15,840 nucleotides of DNA from an uncultured Planctomycetaceae bacterium. Its GTDB lineage: Bacteria; Planctomycetota; Planctomycetia; Planctomycetales; Planctomycetaceae. The translations under genes and the position numbers were made by a program. The notes under the pieces are model-generated. The model made no database searches. It was not told where the DNA came from and saw only the letters and a list, made by a program, of their open reading frames with translations. The number at the start of each line of letters is the position of its first letter. Positions within the stretch are counted from its first letter, which is position 1. Location: assembly GCA_903921605.1 (NCBI GenBank), contig CAIXQV010000403.1, positions 1-15,840 on the forward strand, read 5' to 3'. This document shows, piece after piece, positions 1-6,561 of the stretch.

Positions 1-270
1 GGAGATCTGGTGACAACCTGCAATAGTCCACATAGCCGCAATCGATCGGTCGGCGAAGGATTGGGACGAGGTCGCTCCCTGACAAGCATCCAGGATTCCA
101 TGAGCGCTGTGGCGGAAGGGGTGCTGACGGCTCGGAGCGTGTATCAGATTGCTATTGAACAGTCGATCGACATGCCAATCGCAACGCAGGTTTACCATGT
201 GCTGTTCGAGAACCGATCACCACGAGAAGCCACCGTGGAGTTAATGCAGCGGCCGCTGAAAGTGGAGTAG
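1..270 (+). CDS. gpsA: Glycerol-3-phosphate dehydrogenase [NAD(P)+], C-terminal fragment
   Basis: The open frame enters from the left edge and ends at TAG 268-270, giving 89 residues. They begin with GDLVTTCNSPHSRNRSVGEG, the conserved GDL-x-x-TC...SRN-x-x-x-G signature of the C-terminal substrate-binding domain of GpsA. The rest (SAVAEGVLTARSVYQIA..., then MPIATQVYHVLFE) matches the helical end of that domain, where the family has a conserved EG and a MPI/LPI-type segment. The enzyme reduces dihydroxyacetone phosphate to sn-glycerol-3-phosphate in the cytoplasm and so feeds phospholipid synthesis. The N-terminal Rossmann domain and the catalytic lysine lie outside the window. The gene converges with argD across a strong hairpin. 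GTG at 10-12 is an internal Val codon, not a start. Family assignment is by motif recognition; I see no sign of damage. Confidence 0.9.
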   Translation, partial: GDLVTTCNSPHSRNRSVGEGLGRGRSLTSIQDSMSAVAEGVLTARSVYQIAIEQSIDMPIATQVYHVLFENRSPREATVELMQRPLKVE

Positions 271-356
271 CAGCGTCGGGTTGCCCTGCCACAGTGAGGT
301 TGATGCGCCAGGGGCAGGTTGAGAGCCGAGGATTCAGTCGAAGCGAAAGCAACAGA

Positions 357-389
357 CCGCAAACCTCGCGACTTATCGCGAGGTTGCGG
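357..389. terminator. Bulged hairpin between convergent gpsA and argD
   Basis: Arms 362-370 and 377-385 pair over 9 bp around the loop ACTTAT (371-376). The pairing continues with CCGC (357-360) against GCGG (386-389) after one unpaired A at 361, making a 13-bp GC-rich stem. It lies 87 bp after the gpsA stop and 25 bp after the argD stop (read on the minus strand), so it can serve both genes. Neither side has a clean T-tract; the argD side is mildly T-rich. Terminator function is inferred from position and stability. Confidence 0.6.
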
Positions 390-414
390 AGGGTGAACAT
401 TGCTCAGGAAACTG

Positions 415-1626
415 TCAGATGGCTTCGCTGGCCATTTCTTCAAGTACGCTGGAAATAATCTCCAGGCCTTCCATCAGATCTGACTTCGGGACATTCAAGG
501 CTGGCAGCAGGCGAACGACGGTGTTGTTGGTTGCATTGATCAGGACTCCTCGTTCCATGCACTTTGCAACCGCCGGAGTCGACGGAATGTTCAGATCGAT
601 CCCGATCATCATCCCGCAGATTCGAATCTCGCGAATGATGGGCAGACGTTGCTGCAACGCTGTCAGATAAGTTCGCGCCTCTTCAGCAAGCTCCCGAACG
701 TGCTTAAGAATTCCGTCGTGTTCGATCGTCAGGCCAGTCGCTAAACCGGCCGCCATCGCAAGGGAGTTTCCACCGAAAGTGCTGGCATGCATTCCTGGTC
801 GAAGATCAGCCGCAAACTCATCGCGACAAATCATCGCACCGCAGGCGACGCCCGCGGCGATCCCTTTGGCCATAGTCAGTACGTCTGGCTTAACGTCGGT
901 CTGCTGGTAAGCAAACCACGATCCGGTTCGACCCATGCCGGTCTGCACTTCGTCAAACATCAGCAGCAGGCCATGTTCGTCACAGAGATCTCGCAGAGCT
1001 TGAAGGAAGCCTGGCTCTGGAATTCGTACGCCGCCTTCGCCCTGAATCGGTTCGATCATGATGGCGGCAGTTTCGTTATCGATCAGGCTCTTGACGCCTT
1101 CGATATCGTTCATCTTGGAATATCGAAAGCCGGCCAGCATTGGGCCGAGTCCTTCGTGGTACTTTGGCTGAGCAGTCGCGGTCAAAGCACCGAAAGTGCG
1201 GCCGTGAAATCCGTGCTCAAAAGTGATGATACGAAAACGCCCCTGAGCCGATCCGTGGAGACGCGCCAGCTTGATGGCGGCTTCGTTGGCTTCCGCACCA
1301 CTGTTGCAGAAGAATGCCTTGCCGAAGCTGCGAGTACACAGGAACTCGGCAAATCGTCCTTGTTCTTCGATGTACCACGTGTTCGGGATATGAATCAGCT
1401 TTGCCGCTTGCTCCTGAATGGCCTTGACGACTGCGGGTGGAGAATACCCGAGAATATTGCAGCCCCAGCCCGGGAACAGGTCAAGAAATCGACGACCGTC
1501 AGCGTCCCACACATGTGAACCTTCACCGCGGACAAGAGCAATCGGATACCGACGATAATTCGGAATGACATACTGGTCAAAAAGATCAATCGTGGCCTGG
1601 CTTTTGGACACAGCGACCTGCGTCAT
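415..1626 (-). CDS. argD: Acetylornithine aminotransferase (class III, PLP)
   Basis: This 403-residue protein is a fold-type I, class III PLP aminotransferase. It most likely converts N-acetylglutamate semialdehyde to N-acetylornithine with glutamate as amino donor (arginine biosynthesis, cytoplasm). Visible signatures include the N-terminal [18 protein letters not shown] and [28 protein letters not shown] (about 107-122) is the phosphate-binding region, and [14 protein letters not shown] (138-151) carries the aromatic residue that stacks on [11 protein letters not shown] (192-199), [12 protein letters not shown] with Asp225, and TMAKGI with the Schiff-base Lys254 follow. Length matches ArgD (about 400). 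I chose the ATG at 1626 because GGAG lies 8 nt upstream of it; an in-frame ATG at 1653 would add nine residues with no conservation or ribosome site. Ornithine or succinylornithine aminotransferase are alternatives, since class III subfamilies are hard to split by eye. Nothing else of the arg pathway is in view. Confidence 0.9.
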   Translation of the reverse strand: MTQVAVSKSQATIDLFDQYVIPNYRRYPIALVRGEGSHVWDADGRRFLDLFPGWGCNILGYSPPAVVKAIQEQAAKLIHIPNTWYIEEQGRFAEFLCTRSFGKAFFCNSGAEANEAAIKLARLHGSAQGRFRIITFEHGFHGRTFGALTATAQPKYHEGLGPMLAGFRYSKMNDIEGVKSLIDNETAAIMIEPIQGEGGVRIPEPGFLQALRDLCDEHGLLLMFDEVQTGMGRTGSWFAYQQTDVKPDVLTMAKGIAAGVACGAMICRDEFAADLRPGMHASTFGGNSLAMAAGLATGLTIEHDGILKHVRELAEEARTYLTALQQRLPIIREIRICGMMIGIDLNIPSTPAVAKCMERGVLINATNNTVVRLLPALNVPKSDLMEGLEIISSVLEEMASEAI

Positions 1627-1920
1627 CGAATACTCTCCGGGGCAATGAGACAAATCTGGACTACGGAAGCGAATCGCGAAGTTTAATAGACACTTCCGCC
1701 CGTGCGAAGTTCACCATCAGCAATCGCCGCGAAAATCCCGATCAAAGCAGCAACACACCAACGAATGAGACTGGACATCGGAGTGCCCCGAAAAGCGGTT
1801 GCATGTGAGGCGTATAGAATCATCACAGAGCCACCCTGGGAAAGTCCTTGCTGGCAGACAAAGCCCCACAGGCCAGCGTTTGGTTGCGGAGCAGGCTACG
1901 GTTCTGGAGGGCATCACAAA

Positions 1921-1953
1921 GTAGCCGTCTCGCTCCGTCGAGACGAGGCCTTG
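1921..1953 (+). repeat. REP-like palindromic repeat, copy 1 (GTAG foot)
   Basis: GTAGC (1921-1925) is followed by a perfect 7-bp stem, CGTCTCG (1926-1932) with CGAGACG (1939-1945), around the loop CTCCGT. The tail reads AGGCCTTG. A tetranucleotide GTAG or GGAG at the 5' foot of a short hairpin is the known hallmark of REP elements mobilised by RAYT (REP-associated tyrosine) transposases. A second copy lies on the opposite strand at 2058-2089. Assignment as a genomic REP family is inference, because only two copies are in view. Confidence 0.6.
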
Positions 1954-2057
1954 CATCAGGCCCGTGACTGAAAACGCTCAGGCTCGATCCTCAGCGCAAC
2001 TTCATGTGTGCTGCCGTGAGAGTCGCGGCCGTTTTTGGGACCATCACGTGCACCGTA

Positions 2058-2089
2058 CAAGGCTCATCTCGGCGGAGCGAGATGGCCAC
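2058..2089 (-). repeat. REP-like palindromic repeat, copy 2 (inverted, GTGG foot)
   Basis: Read on the minus strand, GTGGC (2089-2085) precedes the stem CATCTCG (2084-2078) / CGAGATG (2071-2065) around the loop CTCCGC, then AGCCTTG. It aligns with copy 1 over its whole length with four substitutions and one single-base gap. Two of the substitutions are a compensated pair (stem G-C in copy 1, A-T here), so the hairpin is conserved. It lies 21 bp beyond the SDR stop and may also act as that gene's transcription end. The two opposed copies are about 105 bp apart, like a REPIN doublet. Confidence 0.6.
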
Positions 2090-2110
2090 ATTATCAGATC
2101 ATGGAAACAT

Positions 2111-2962
2111 TCACTTCGTCGGAAACAACCATTTCATCCACCAGCTCGGACCGTGAATGAAGATATTCTTCATGATCGAGAATGTGGATTCGGGGCCAAG
2201 CAGTCTTTTGAGTCGACGCAGGAGTGTGGCATCGCGACCAGCGTAATAATGAACGCGATTGGGACGGTTATCATTGGCCGCTCGATAAACAACGCGAGCA
2301 CAGTCGTTGGCATCTCCGGCGGGCATGGACTTTTGCAGTGCGTTGAAGCGATCCTTGAGTGGCTGATACGCCTGAGGTATCTCGCGGGAAGTCTGCAGTT
2401 TTTCCGGGTCAAAGATTTCTGTTTCGAACAATCCCGGATGAATCGCCTTAACCTGAATACCGACTTCGTGTAGTTCAACATTCAGGACTTCAGAAAGCAT
2501 CGCAACGGCGGCTTTTGTGGGACCGTAGGCAGACACAAACGGATAACCAATATCCGCACTAATGGACGCAATATTGATAATGCGTCCTCCACCCGCTTCG
2601 CGAAAATGCGGCAGGCAGATCTTAATCATGTTCATCAGGCCAAAGACGTTGGTTTCATACAGTTGTCGAATCTGTTCCATCGAAGTCGTTTCCAACGGCC
2701 CCAGCAGGCAGTAGCCCGCGTTGTTCACAAGAACATCAATGCGTCCGAAGCGACGAAGAGCGTTCGCAAATGCTTCGGTTGCGGAATCCGGATCAGTCAG
2801 CTCCAGAGGAATGACATAGACTGCGGGCAAATCTGTGAAAAGACTCATGCGATCTCTGCGACGCATTGTCGCAGCGACATTCCAGCCTCGCTCCGCAAAA
2901 TGTCGCACCATCGAAAGTCCCAGTCCGGAACTCGTGCCAGTAATCAATACGGTGCGTTTCAA
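2111..2962 (-). CDS. Classical short-chain dehydrogenase/reductase (SDR)
   Basis: This 283-residue NAD(P)-dependent oxidoreductase has a Rossmann fold. The cofactor motif TGTSSGLG is at 8-15, the structural NNAG at 80-83 and the active-site Asn in ETNVFG at about 105. Catalytic Ser133 (NIASIS), Tyr146 and Lys150 (YGPTK) follow with the usual 13- and 4-residue spacing, then HPG (about 177-179). MRRRD after the second strand suggests a preference for NADP(H). Start: TTG at 2962 is chosen because a perfect GGAGGT lies 7 nt upstream and the glycine-rich motif then begins at residue 8, as is normal. A GTG at 2983 is in frame but would place that ribosome site inside the gene. The C-terminal tail beyond about residue 235 is basic and aromatic (LLRRLKRLLG..., GPSWWMKWLF), which may allow membrane contact. 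The substrate cannot be told from sequence. Confidence 0.9.
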   Translation of the reverse strand: MKRTVLITGTSSGLGLSMVRHFAERGWNVAATMRRRDRMSLFTDLPAVYVIPLELTDPDSATEAFANALRRFGRIDVLVNNAGYCLLGPLETTSMEQIRQLYETNVFGLMNMIKICLPHFREAGGGRIINIASISADIGYPFVSAYGPTKAAVAMLSEVLNVELHEVGIQVKAIHPGLFETEIFDPEKLQTSREIPQAYQPLKDRFNALQKSMPAGDANDCARVVYRAANDNRPNRVHYYAGRDATLLRRLKRLLGPESTFSIMKNIFIHGPSWWMKWLFPTK

Positions 2963-2969
2963 AACCCAG

Positions 2970-2975
2970 ACCTCC
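2970..2975 (-). promoter_or_regulatory. Perfect Shine-Dalgarno fixing the SDR TTG start
   Basis: The minus strand reads GGAGGT here, 7 nt before TTG at 2962-2960. This is the reason for preferring the TTG over the in-frame GTG at 2983. Confidence 0.75.
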
Positions 2976-3527
2976 GCGAACACTTGGGGAATATTCTCGA
3001 TAGCGTTCGGCGCTGGCTTTGAACGGCCGAGAATTTAAGCATGAGGCTTCCGCGACAATCGAGGATGAATCGCCTTCAGGATATGACGCGTGGTGCTGAA
3101 ATGCGAATCCATGCGAGGGGCAACGTCGGTCTGTGCGATTCACATCGGCGTGCATTCGCTAAATGATTATCAACGCGGGAATCGCTGCGGAACGATCGCC
3201 TCGCGGGTTTGGCCCGATGTTTTGAGTCCACCGAATCGCTCAATTCGTTCGCACGTCAATTGAATCGCCCGACATCTGACACCGAATTGGCATGATTAGG
3301 CTCTTGCGGGGGAGTGCATTGTATGGCGATATCGAATGGACAGTCTTTCCGGCAGGTTGTGGCGAGCGAATTGTTGATCCCAAAAATTTCGGCATTTTAA
3401 TGTTGCCGCGACAGATGATACCGACGAAGCCGGTGGTACGCATTTCCCTGTGAAGGAATATGTCGAAGCCACCCATCTCTCTGCGTTTAGTGAAGAAGCC
3501 AGGGACACTTTCAGTTGCACGGGCTGT

Positions 3528-3557
3528 GCGGTGTATCATTCAGGCCGAGGACACCGC
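3528..3557 (-). terminator. Hairpin after the secreted hydrolase gene
   Basis: GCGGTGT (3528-3534) and ACACCGC (3551-3557) form a 7-bp perfect stem around a 16-nt loop. It begins 5 bp past the stop codon of the minus-strand hydrolase. No T-tract follows on the minus strand, so it could be an RNA-stabilising hairpin rather than an intrinsic terminator. Confidence 0.4.
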
Positions 3558-3562
3558 CGTGA

Positions 3563-4777
3563 CTACTTTGCCGAAAGTTTCAGATCGATCCACACAAGAC
3601 GATGATCCGAGCAATCCGCGACCTTGGCACCAGGATCTGTCGACAGCGGCCAGAAAATTCCGGCTGCGGTGGTATTCAGGTTTTTCGACGGGAGCACGTA
3701 GTCGGCTCGAAGATTTCCCACGCCGCGATCGTTGAAATCGGCGGTGTCTTGGGCGTGATCTCCTTTGTGTGCTTCGTTCTTTCCCCCCTGAGTCTTCGCG
3801 GCTTCAGTCCCGCCCGCACTGGCTGGTGTCAGTGCGGAGTTGACTCGCGGATGTGTCAGCAGTTGATTGATGGCGACCTGATAGCTGGCTCCATCATTGG
3901 GGTCGGCGTTCTGATCACCCAGAATCACGAATGCAGCAGTGCTGGCAAGAGTTCCCAAGTGTCCCTGATCATCGACCAGCCACGGCTTCTGTTCATCCGA
4001 AAGGTATTCGGCCCACAATCGAATCTCATCGTGATTGCGACGACCGTTGCGATCTTCCGGGCCGTCGAAGGCCGGTGGAGTCGGGTGACTGGTGAGCAGG
4101 TGCAGAATTTGTCCGTCGATGTTTACTGGCACATCCCAGTGGCTCTTTGATGACAGACGCAGGAGGTTCAAGTCTTCTTCGCTGTACCAGTTGGTGTTGT
4201 CGTCCTTGCCGCTGGGAGGCAGGAGTGCCTCGGGCATCGACTTCCACAGCAGCTTCTGGAATGTGCGGACGTCGTTTGTCTCAATCGGAAACTGAGACAG
4301 CAGGACCATGCCATACTGACCGGGGAATTTTCCGAATCCGATTGCGTCGCCGGGTCCATTGGTCTTGCCATCATGATCAAGATCTCGCCCGGACGGCACG
4401 CCGGTATTCACCGGTGCTGTGAAGAAGTATGGATAGCGGATTGGTTCTTCAGCGGCCCAGTCGGCGGTTGCATTGACGTATTCCTCAAGGAAGCAATTCA
4501 CCGCCTTGTTGTCTTCGCTGAAGTCGAATTCATTCAGCAGCACAATATCGGGTCTCACCGTGCGAAGAACCCTGGCGACTTTTTGAGCCTGTTTGTTGGT
4601 TCCGCCGGAAAGATCCTTGAGTAGTTCTCCGGACTTGTCGCGATTGAGACTGCAGTTAAACGTGGCGACTCGTACGGTCTTCTGTGAATCATTCTGCTGC
4701 GCTGATACGTCATCCTGCGAGACCACGCAAGCCATGGCAAGAATCAAACCGGATACAATGTGTCGCGAGGAATTCAT
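3563..4777 (-). CDS. Secreted endonuclease/exonuclease/phosphatase-family hydrolase
   Basis: This 404-residue protein starts with a Sec-type signal (MNSSRHIVSGLILAMACVVS, cleavage probably after VSA, about 26). It then has an EEP (DNase I-like) metal-dependent phosphoesterase domain. Motifs in order are RVATFN with Asn41, VLLNEFD with the metal ligand Glu83, GQYGMVLLSQFPI (153-165), LLTSHPTPP with His231, and RNHDEIRLWAEYL (247-259). FVILGDQNADPNDG follows with Asp288 and Asn290 in a GDxN catalytic motif, then LRADYVLPS and CSDHRLVWIDL with the catalytic Asp391-His392 pair. All expected metal and catalytic positions are present. RDLDHDGKTNG (131-141) is an inserted DxDxDG loop resembling an EF-hand-type calcium site. 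A low-complexity segment (about 320-345) precedes the last motifs. The substrate could be nucleic acid, a sugar phosphate or a phospholipid. The gene is divergent from the serine protease. The ribosome site is weak (GGAG about 15 nt upstream). Confidence 0.88.
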   Translation of the reverse strand: MNSSRHIVSGLILAMACVVSQDDVSAQQNDSQKTVRVATFNCSLNRDKSGELLKDLSGGTNKQAQKVARVLRTVRPDIVLLNEFDFSEDNKAVNCFLEEYVNATADWAAEEPIRYPYFFTAPVNTGVPSGRDLDHDGKTNGPGDAIGFGKFPGQYGMVLLSQFPIETNDVRTFQKLLWKSMPEALLPPSGKDDNTNWYSEEDLNLLRLSSKSHWDVPVNIDGQILHLLTSHPTPPAFDGPEDRNGRRNHDEIRLWAEYLSDEQKPWLVDDQGHLGTLASTAAFVILGDQNADPNDGASYQVAINQLLTHPRVNSALTPASAGGTEAAKTQGGKNEAHKGDHAQDTADFNDRGVGNLRADYVLPSKNLNTTAAGIFWPLSTDPGAKVADCSDHRLVWIDLKLSAK

Positions 4778-5170
4778 ATGAAGAAACTCAGACTCCAGGT
4801 ATGAAAAACAGCCACTCTACGAGCCGGCGAAGTTATCAGCAATCGCGAGAATACGCGAGCGGTGCCGCAGGAATTCGGCAGAACATGGCGACTTCAAAAA
4901 CCTCCGAACCAATCTACGCTCAGGGAACGTTCAGCCTGCGTGACGGCAGGATTCATTCGCTTTCTGGTTACACGTGAACTGTCGCTGCGAGAGTTGACTG
5001 CGCGGATTGAAATCGTAAAGCTGCGCAAAGTAGCACGACCAGACTCGTCTTAAGGTCTCGACCTGCAATGGCGAGGAGCACTTAAAAATGCTGGTGTTGT
5101 GCTGCATTCAGGCATCAACTAGCTGCCCAGGATTAATATAATCTTTCATGGATCCGCGCGGAGCCAACAA
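4778..5170. other. Divergent intergenic region (hydrolase / serine protease)
   Basis: This 393-bp stretch separates two divergent genes and should hold both promoters. Seen in it are a TATAAT box at 5137-5142 facing the protease and a possible TTGACT (4993-4998) with a poor partner. An 18-codon frame (5088-5141, stop included) is preceded by GAGGAG 9 nt upstream, but it overlaps the TATAAT box. Open frames across the region show no motif I recognise. Confidence 0.45.
5137..5142 (+). promoter_or_regulatory. Candidate -10 box for the serine protease gene
   Basis: A perfect TATAAT lies in the AT-rich run 5132-5146, 28 bp before the TTG start. This would give a leader of about 20 nt that still includes the CGGAG ribosome site. 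The position 17 bp upstream (ATCAAC) is a poor -35, so activator help or coincidence are both possible. Confidence 0.4.
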
Positions 5171-6145
5171 TTGAAACGCAAGAGATTTAGAATCGCTCTA
5201 CTCATCCTGATCTTTGGCTTTCTCAATTCGCAGTCAGAGGCTGACGTGATCGTCATGAAGTCGGGCCAGCGGATTGAAGGCGAAGTGCTGAAGGTTCAGA
5301 AAGATACTGTCTTTGTGGACATTGGTGTGGATGTCGTCAGGATTCCTGTGGACCAGATTGAGGAGCGAATCGAGACTGCAGCAAAGCCCGAGACCGTCAA
5401 AAAGACCGACGAAGGAGTCTTCATGTCGGCCGATCTTCCGGAGCGGACAGTAAAGGAATTGGTTGGTAAGTATGGTGAAGGTGTTGTGCTGATTCAGAAC
5501 CCTGAAGGATTGGGTTCCGGATTCATCATCAATGATCGTGGATATTGCGTCACAAACTACCATGTGGTCGAGGGCCAGACTCGTGTGGCGGTGACCATCT
5601 TTCATCAGGGACAGAATGGCGATTTTGAGCGTCGAGCGATCCGGGATGTCAAGATTTTGGCACTGAATCCGTATTTTGATCTCGCGTTACTGGAGATCCC
5701 GGCACAGAAGGATTTGAAGTTTCAGCCGGTCTATATCGCCGATGATGACAGCCACCGAGAAGGCGATACGGTGTTTGCGATTGGAAGTCCCCTGGGGCTG
5801 GAGCGGTCGGTTTCGGAAGGCATTGTGGCTTCTCGGAATCGAAATATGGATGGAATCGTGTACATCCAGACAACAGCTCAGATTAACCCCGGGAACAGCG
5901 GTGGCCCTTTGTTCAATGAAAAGGGGCAAGTCGTCGGAGTGATCAATATGAAGCTGACGTTTGGGGAAGGTCTAGGGTTTGCGATCCCTATTTCTTACCT
6001 GAAGCACTTCCTAAGGAACCGAGATGCATTTGCCTTTGATCGAACAAACCCGAATACTGGGTATCATTACCTTGATCCACCGAAACGAATGAATTCCAAG
6101 CAGCCGTATGAGGTTCCTGAAGTCGAAGCGACTGAAAAAAAATAG
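5171..6145 (+). CDS. Secreted trypsin-like (S1C, HtrA-type) serine protease without PDZ
   Basis: This 324-residue protein opens with a basic, hydrophobic signal sequence (MKRKRFRIALLILIFGFLNS, cleavage near SEA/DV). Residues 25-66 (VIVMKSGQRIEGEVLKVQKD, then VFVDIGVDVVRIPVDQIEER) form a small beta-rich domain common at the head of planctomycete envelope proteins. The protease domain (about 92-285) shows the full triad: His131 in TNYHVVEG, Asp170 in NPYFDLALLEI and Ser243 in NPGNSGGPLFN. GSGFIINDRGYCVTN and AIGSPLGLERSVSEGIVAS are typical of DegP/HtrA. No PDZ domain follows; only about 40 polar residues remain. It probably cleaves proteins in the periplasm-like space. The start is TTG at 5171 with CGGAG 7 nt upstream. 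No in-frame ATG, GTG or TTG lies between it and the upstream TAG at 5120, and the signal sequence begins exactly there. An intrinsic terminator follows directly. Confidence 0.9.
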   Translation: MKRKRFRIALLILIFGFLNSQSEADVIVMKSGQRIEGEVLKVQKDTVFVDIGVDVVRIPVDQIEERIETAAKPETVKKTDEGVFMSADLPERTVKELVGKYGEGVVLIQNPEGLGSGFIINDRGYCVTNYHVVEGQTRVAVTIFHQGQNGDFERRAIRDVKILALNPYFDLALLEIPAQKDLKFQPVYIADDDSHREGDTVFAIGSPLGLERSVSEGIVASRNRNMDGIVYIQTTAQINPGNSGGPLFNEKGQVVGVINMKLTFGEGLGFAIPISYLKHFLRNRDAFAFDRTNPNTGYHYLDPPKRMNSKQPYEVPEVEATEKK

Positions 6146-6186
6146 GCTTCTTTCATGAATCCCCTCGAGAAGCGATTTTTTGTTTT
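6146..6186 (+). terminator. Intrinsic terminator of the serine protease gene
   Basis: GCTTCT (6146-6151) pairs with AGAAGC (6168-6173) around a 16-nt loop, followed by GATTTTTTGTTTT (6174-6186). The hairpin begins at the base right after the TAG stop. The stem is short (6 bp), but the T-tract is good. Confidence 0.65.
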
Positions 6187-6375
6187 GTAAGGATTTTGAG
6201 AAATTTGAAGAATGTGGCGAATGGTGTTCCGCAGTGATGTCGTTCGTGTTGAGGATAAATCTTGCCCCAAAATTTGGTGACCTGTTCGTTGGTCAAGATT
6301 TGGCTGAAATGCTGAAGAGACATACAGCGTCTGGCTTCCATTAGGGAGGAAGACGACAAAAACTTGTGTTGATTC

Positions 6376-6404
6376 TTGACAAGTGGCCTTTTTGGCCATA
6401 ACAC
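6376..6404 (+). promoter_or_regulatory. Candidate promoter with inverted repeat in the spacer, upstream of the DUF1501 gene
   Basis: A perfect TTGACA (6376-6381) is followed after 17 bp by TAACAC (6399-6404), a weak -10. The spacer holds TGGCC (6384-6388), five T and GGCCA (6394-6398), a small inverted repeat that could be an operator. It lies within the 416-bp, AT-rich gap 6146-6561 and would give a leader of about 150 nt for the DUF1501 gene. Apart from the flanking terminator and the hairpins at 6490-6545, I see nothing else in this gap. Confidence 0.4.
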
Positions 6405-6489
6405 ATGGACGGGTTTGGACACACTTTTTTGACCGAGCCTCCCGCCAACTAACCCACCTCGGCGAAAAGTCCCGCCATTTCTGCCGATA

Positions 6490-6545
6490 GACAGTTTACG
6501 ATTTCTGTCAGCCAGCCATCAAAGGATTGCTGGACGGCGTTTTTT
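6490..6545 (+). promoter_or_regulatory. Tandem hairpins and T-run just before the DUF1501 ribosome site
   Basis: GACAG (6490-6494) / CTGTC (6505-6509) and CCAGC (6512-6516) / GCTGG (6529-6533) form two 5-bp hairpins. Six T follow at 6540-6545, then GGAG (6550-6553), 8 nt before ATG 6562. The order hairpin, hairpin, T-run, ribosome site resembles an attenuator or a leader that controls translation. The stems are short, so this is tentative. Confidence 0.3.
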
Positions 6546-6561
6546 CCCTGGAGAGACCTGG

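Larger units (their letters stand above)
1627..2110. other. argD-SDR intergenic region with REP-like pair and a doubtful small ORF
   Basis: This 484-bp gap separates two minus-strand genes. It holds two oppositely oriented copies of a REP-like hairpin repeat (listed separately), the second only 21 bp past the SDR stop. On the minus strand, 1683-1823 is an open frame of 46 codons with a second ATG at 1778. Its product would carry a hydrophobic stretch (LIRWCVAALIGIFAAIADG), but the ribosome sites are weak, so I do not call it a gene. The longer open frames here run through the repeat and look spurious. The argD promoter must lie here; I see no clear -35/-10 pair. Confidence 0.5.
2963..3562. 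other. Gap between hydrolase and SDR, no gene supported
   Basis: About 600 bp lie between the end of the secreted hydrolase and the start of the SDR, both on the minus strand. Open frames up to about 100 codons exist on both strands, but none shows a recognisable motif with a good ribosome site. The region holds the hydrolase hairpin (3528-3557), the SDR ribosome site (2970-2975) and presumably the SDR promoter. I see no tRNA-like fold or clear repeat. Confidence 0.5.

Noticed and set aside
787..1518. 243-codon open frame on the plus strand across argD
   Set aside because: It lies antisense to a gene with complete PLP-enzyme motifs, shows no domain of its own and is a by-product of that gene's codon use.
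1702..1971. 89-codon plus-strand frame and 79-codon minus-strand frame between argD and the SDR
   Set aside because: Both run through the REP-like hairpin, have no motif and no good ribosome site.
2111..2983. SDR start at the GTG at 2983
   Set aside because: The perfect GGAGGT would then be inside the coding region. TTG at 2962 is correctly spaced from it and gives the usual SDR N-terminus.
3240..3539. 99-codon minus-strand frame between the hydrolase and the SDR
   Set aside because: There is no ribosome site before its ATG, no motif, and an overlapping frame of similar quality exists.
3460..3735. 91-codon plus-strand frame with GAAGGA just before the ATG
   Set aside because: Its second half is antisense to the C-terminal motifs of the secreted hydrolase, and the product has no recognisable domain.
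4993..5020. TTGACT with TAAAGC 16 bp downstream as a protease promoter
   Set aside because: The -10 match is poor, and a perfect TATAAT lies much nearer the gene.
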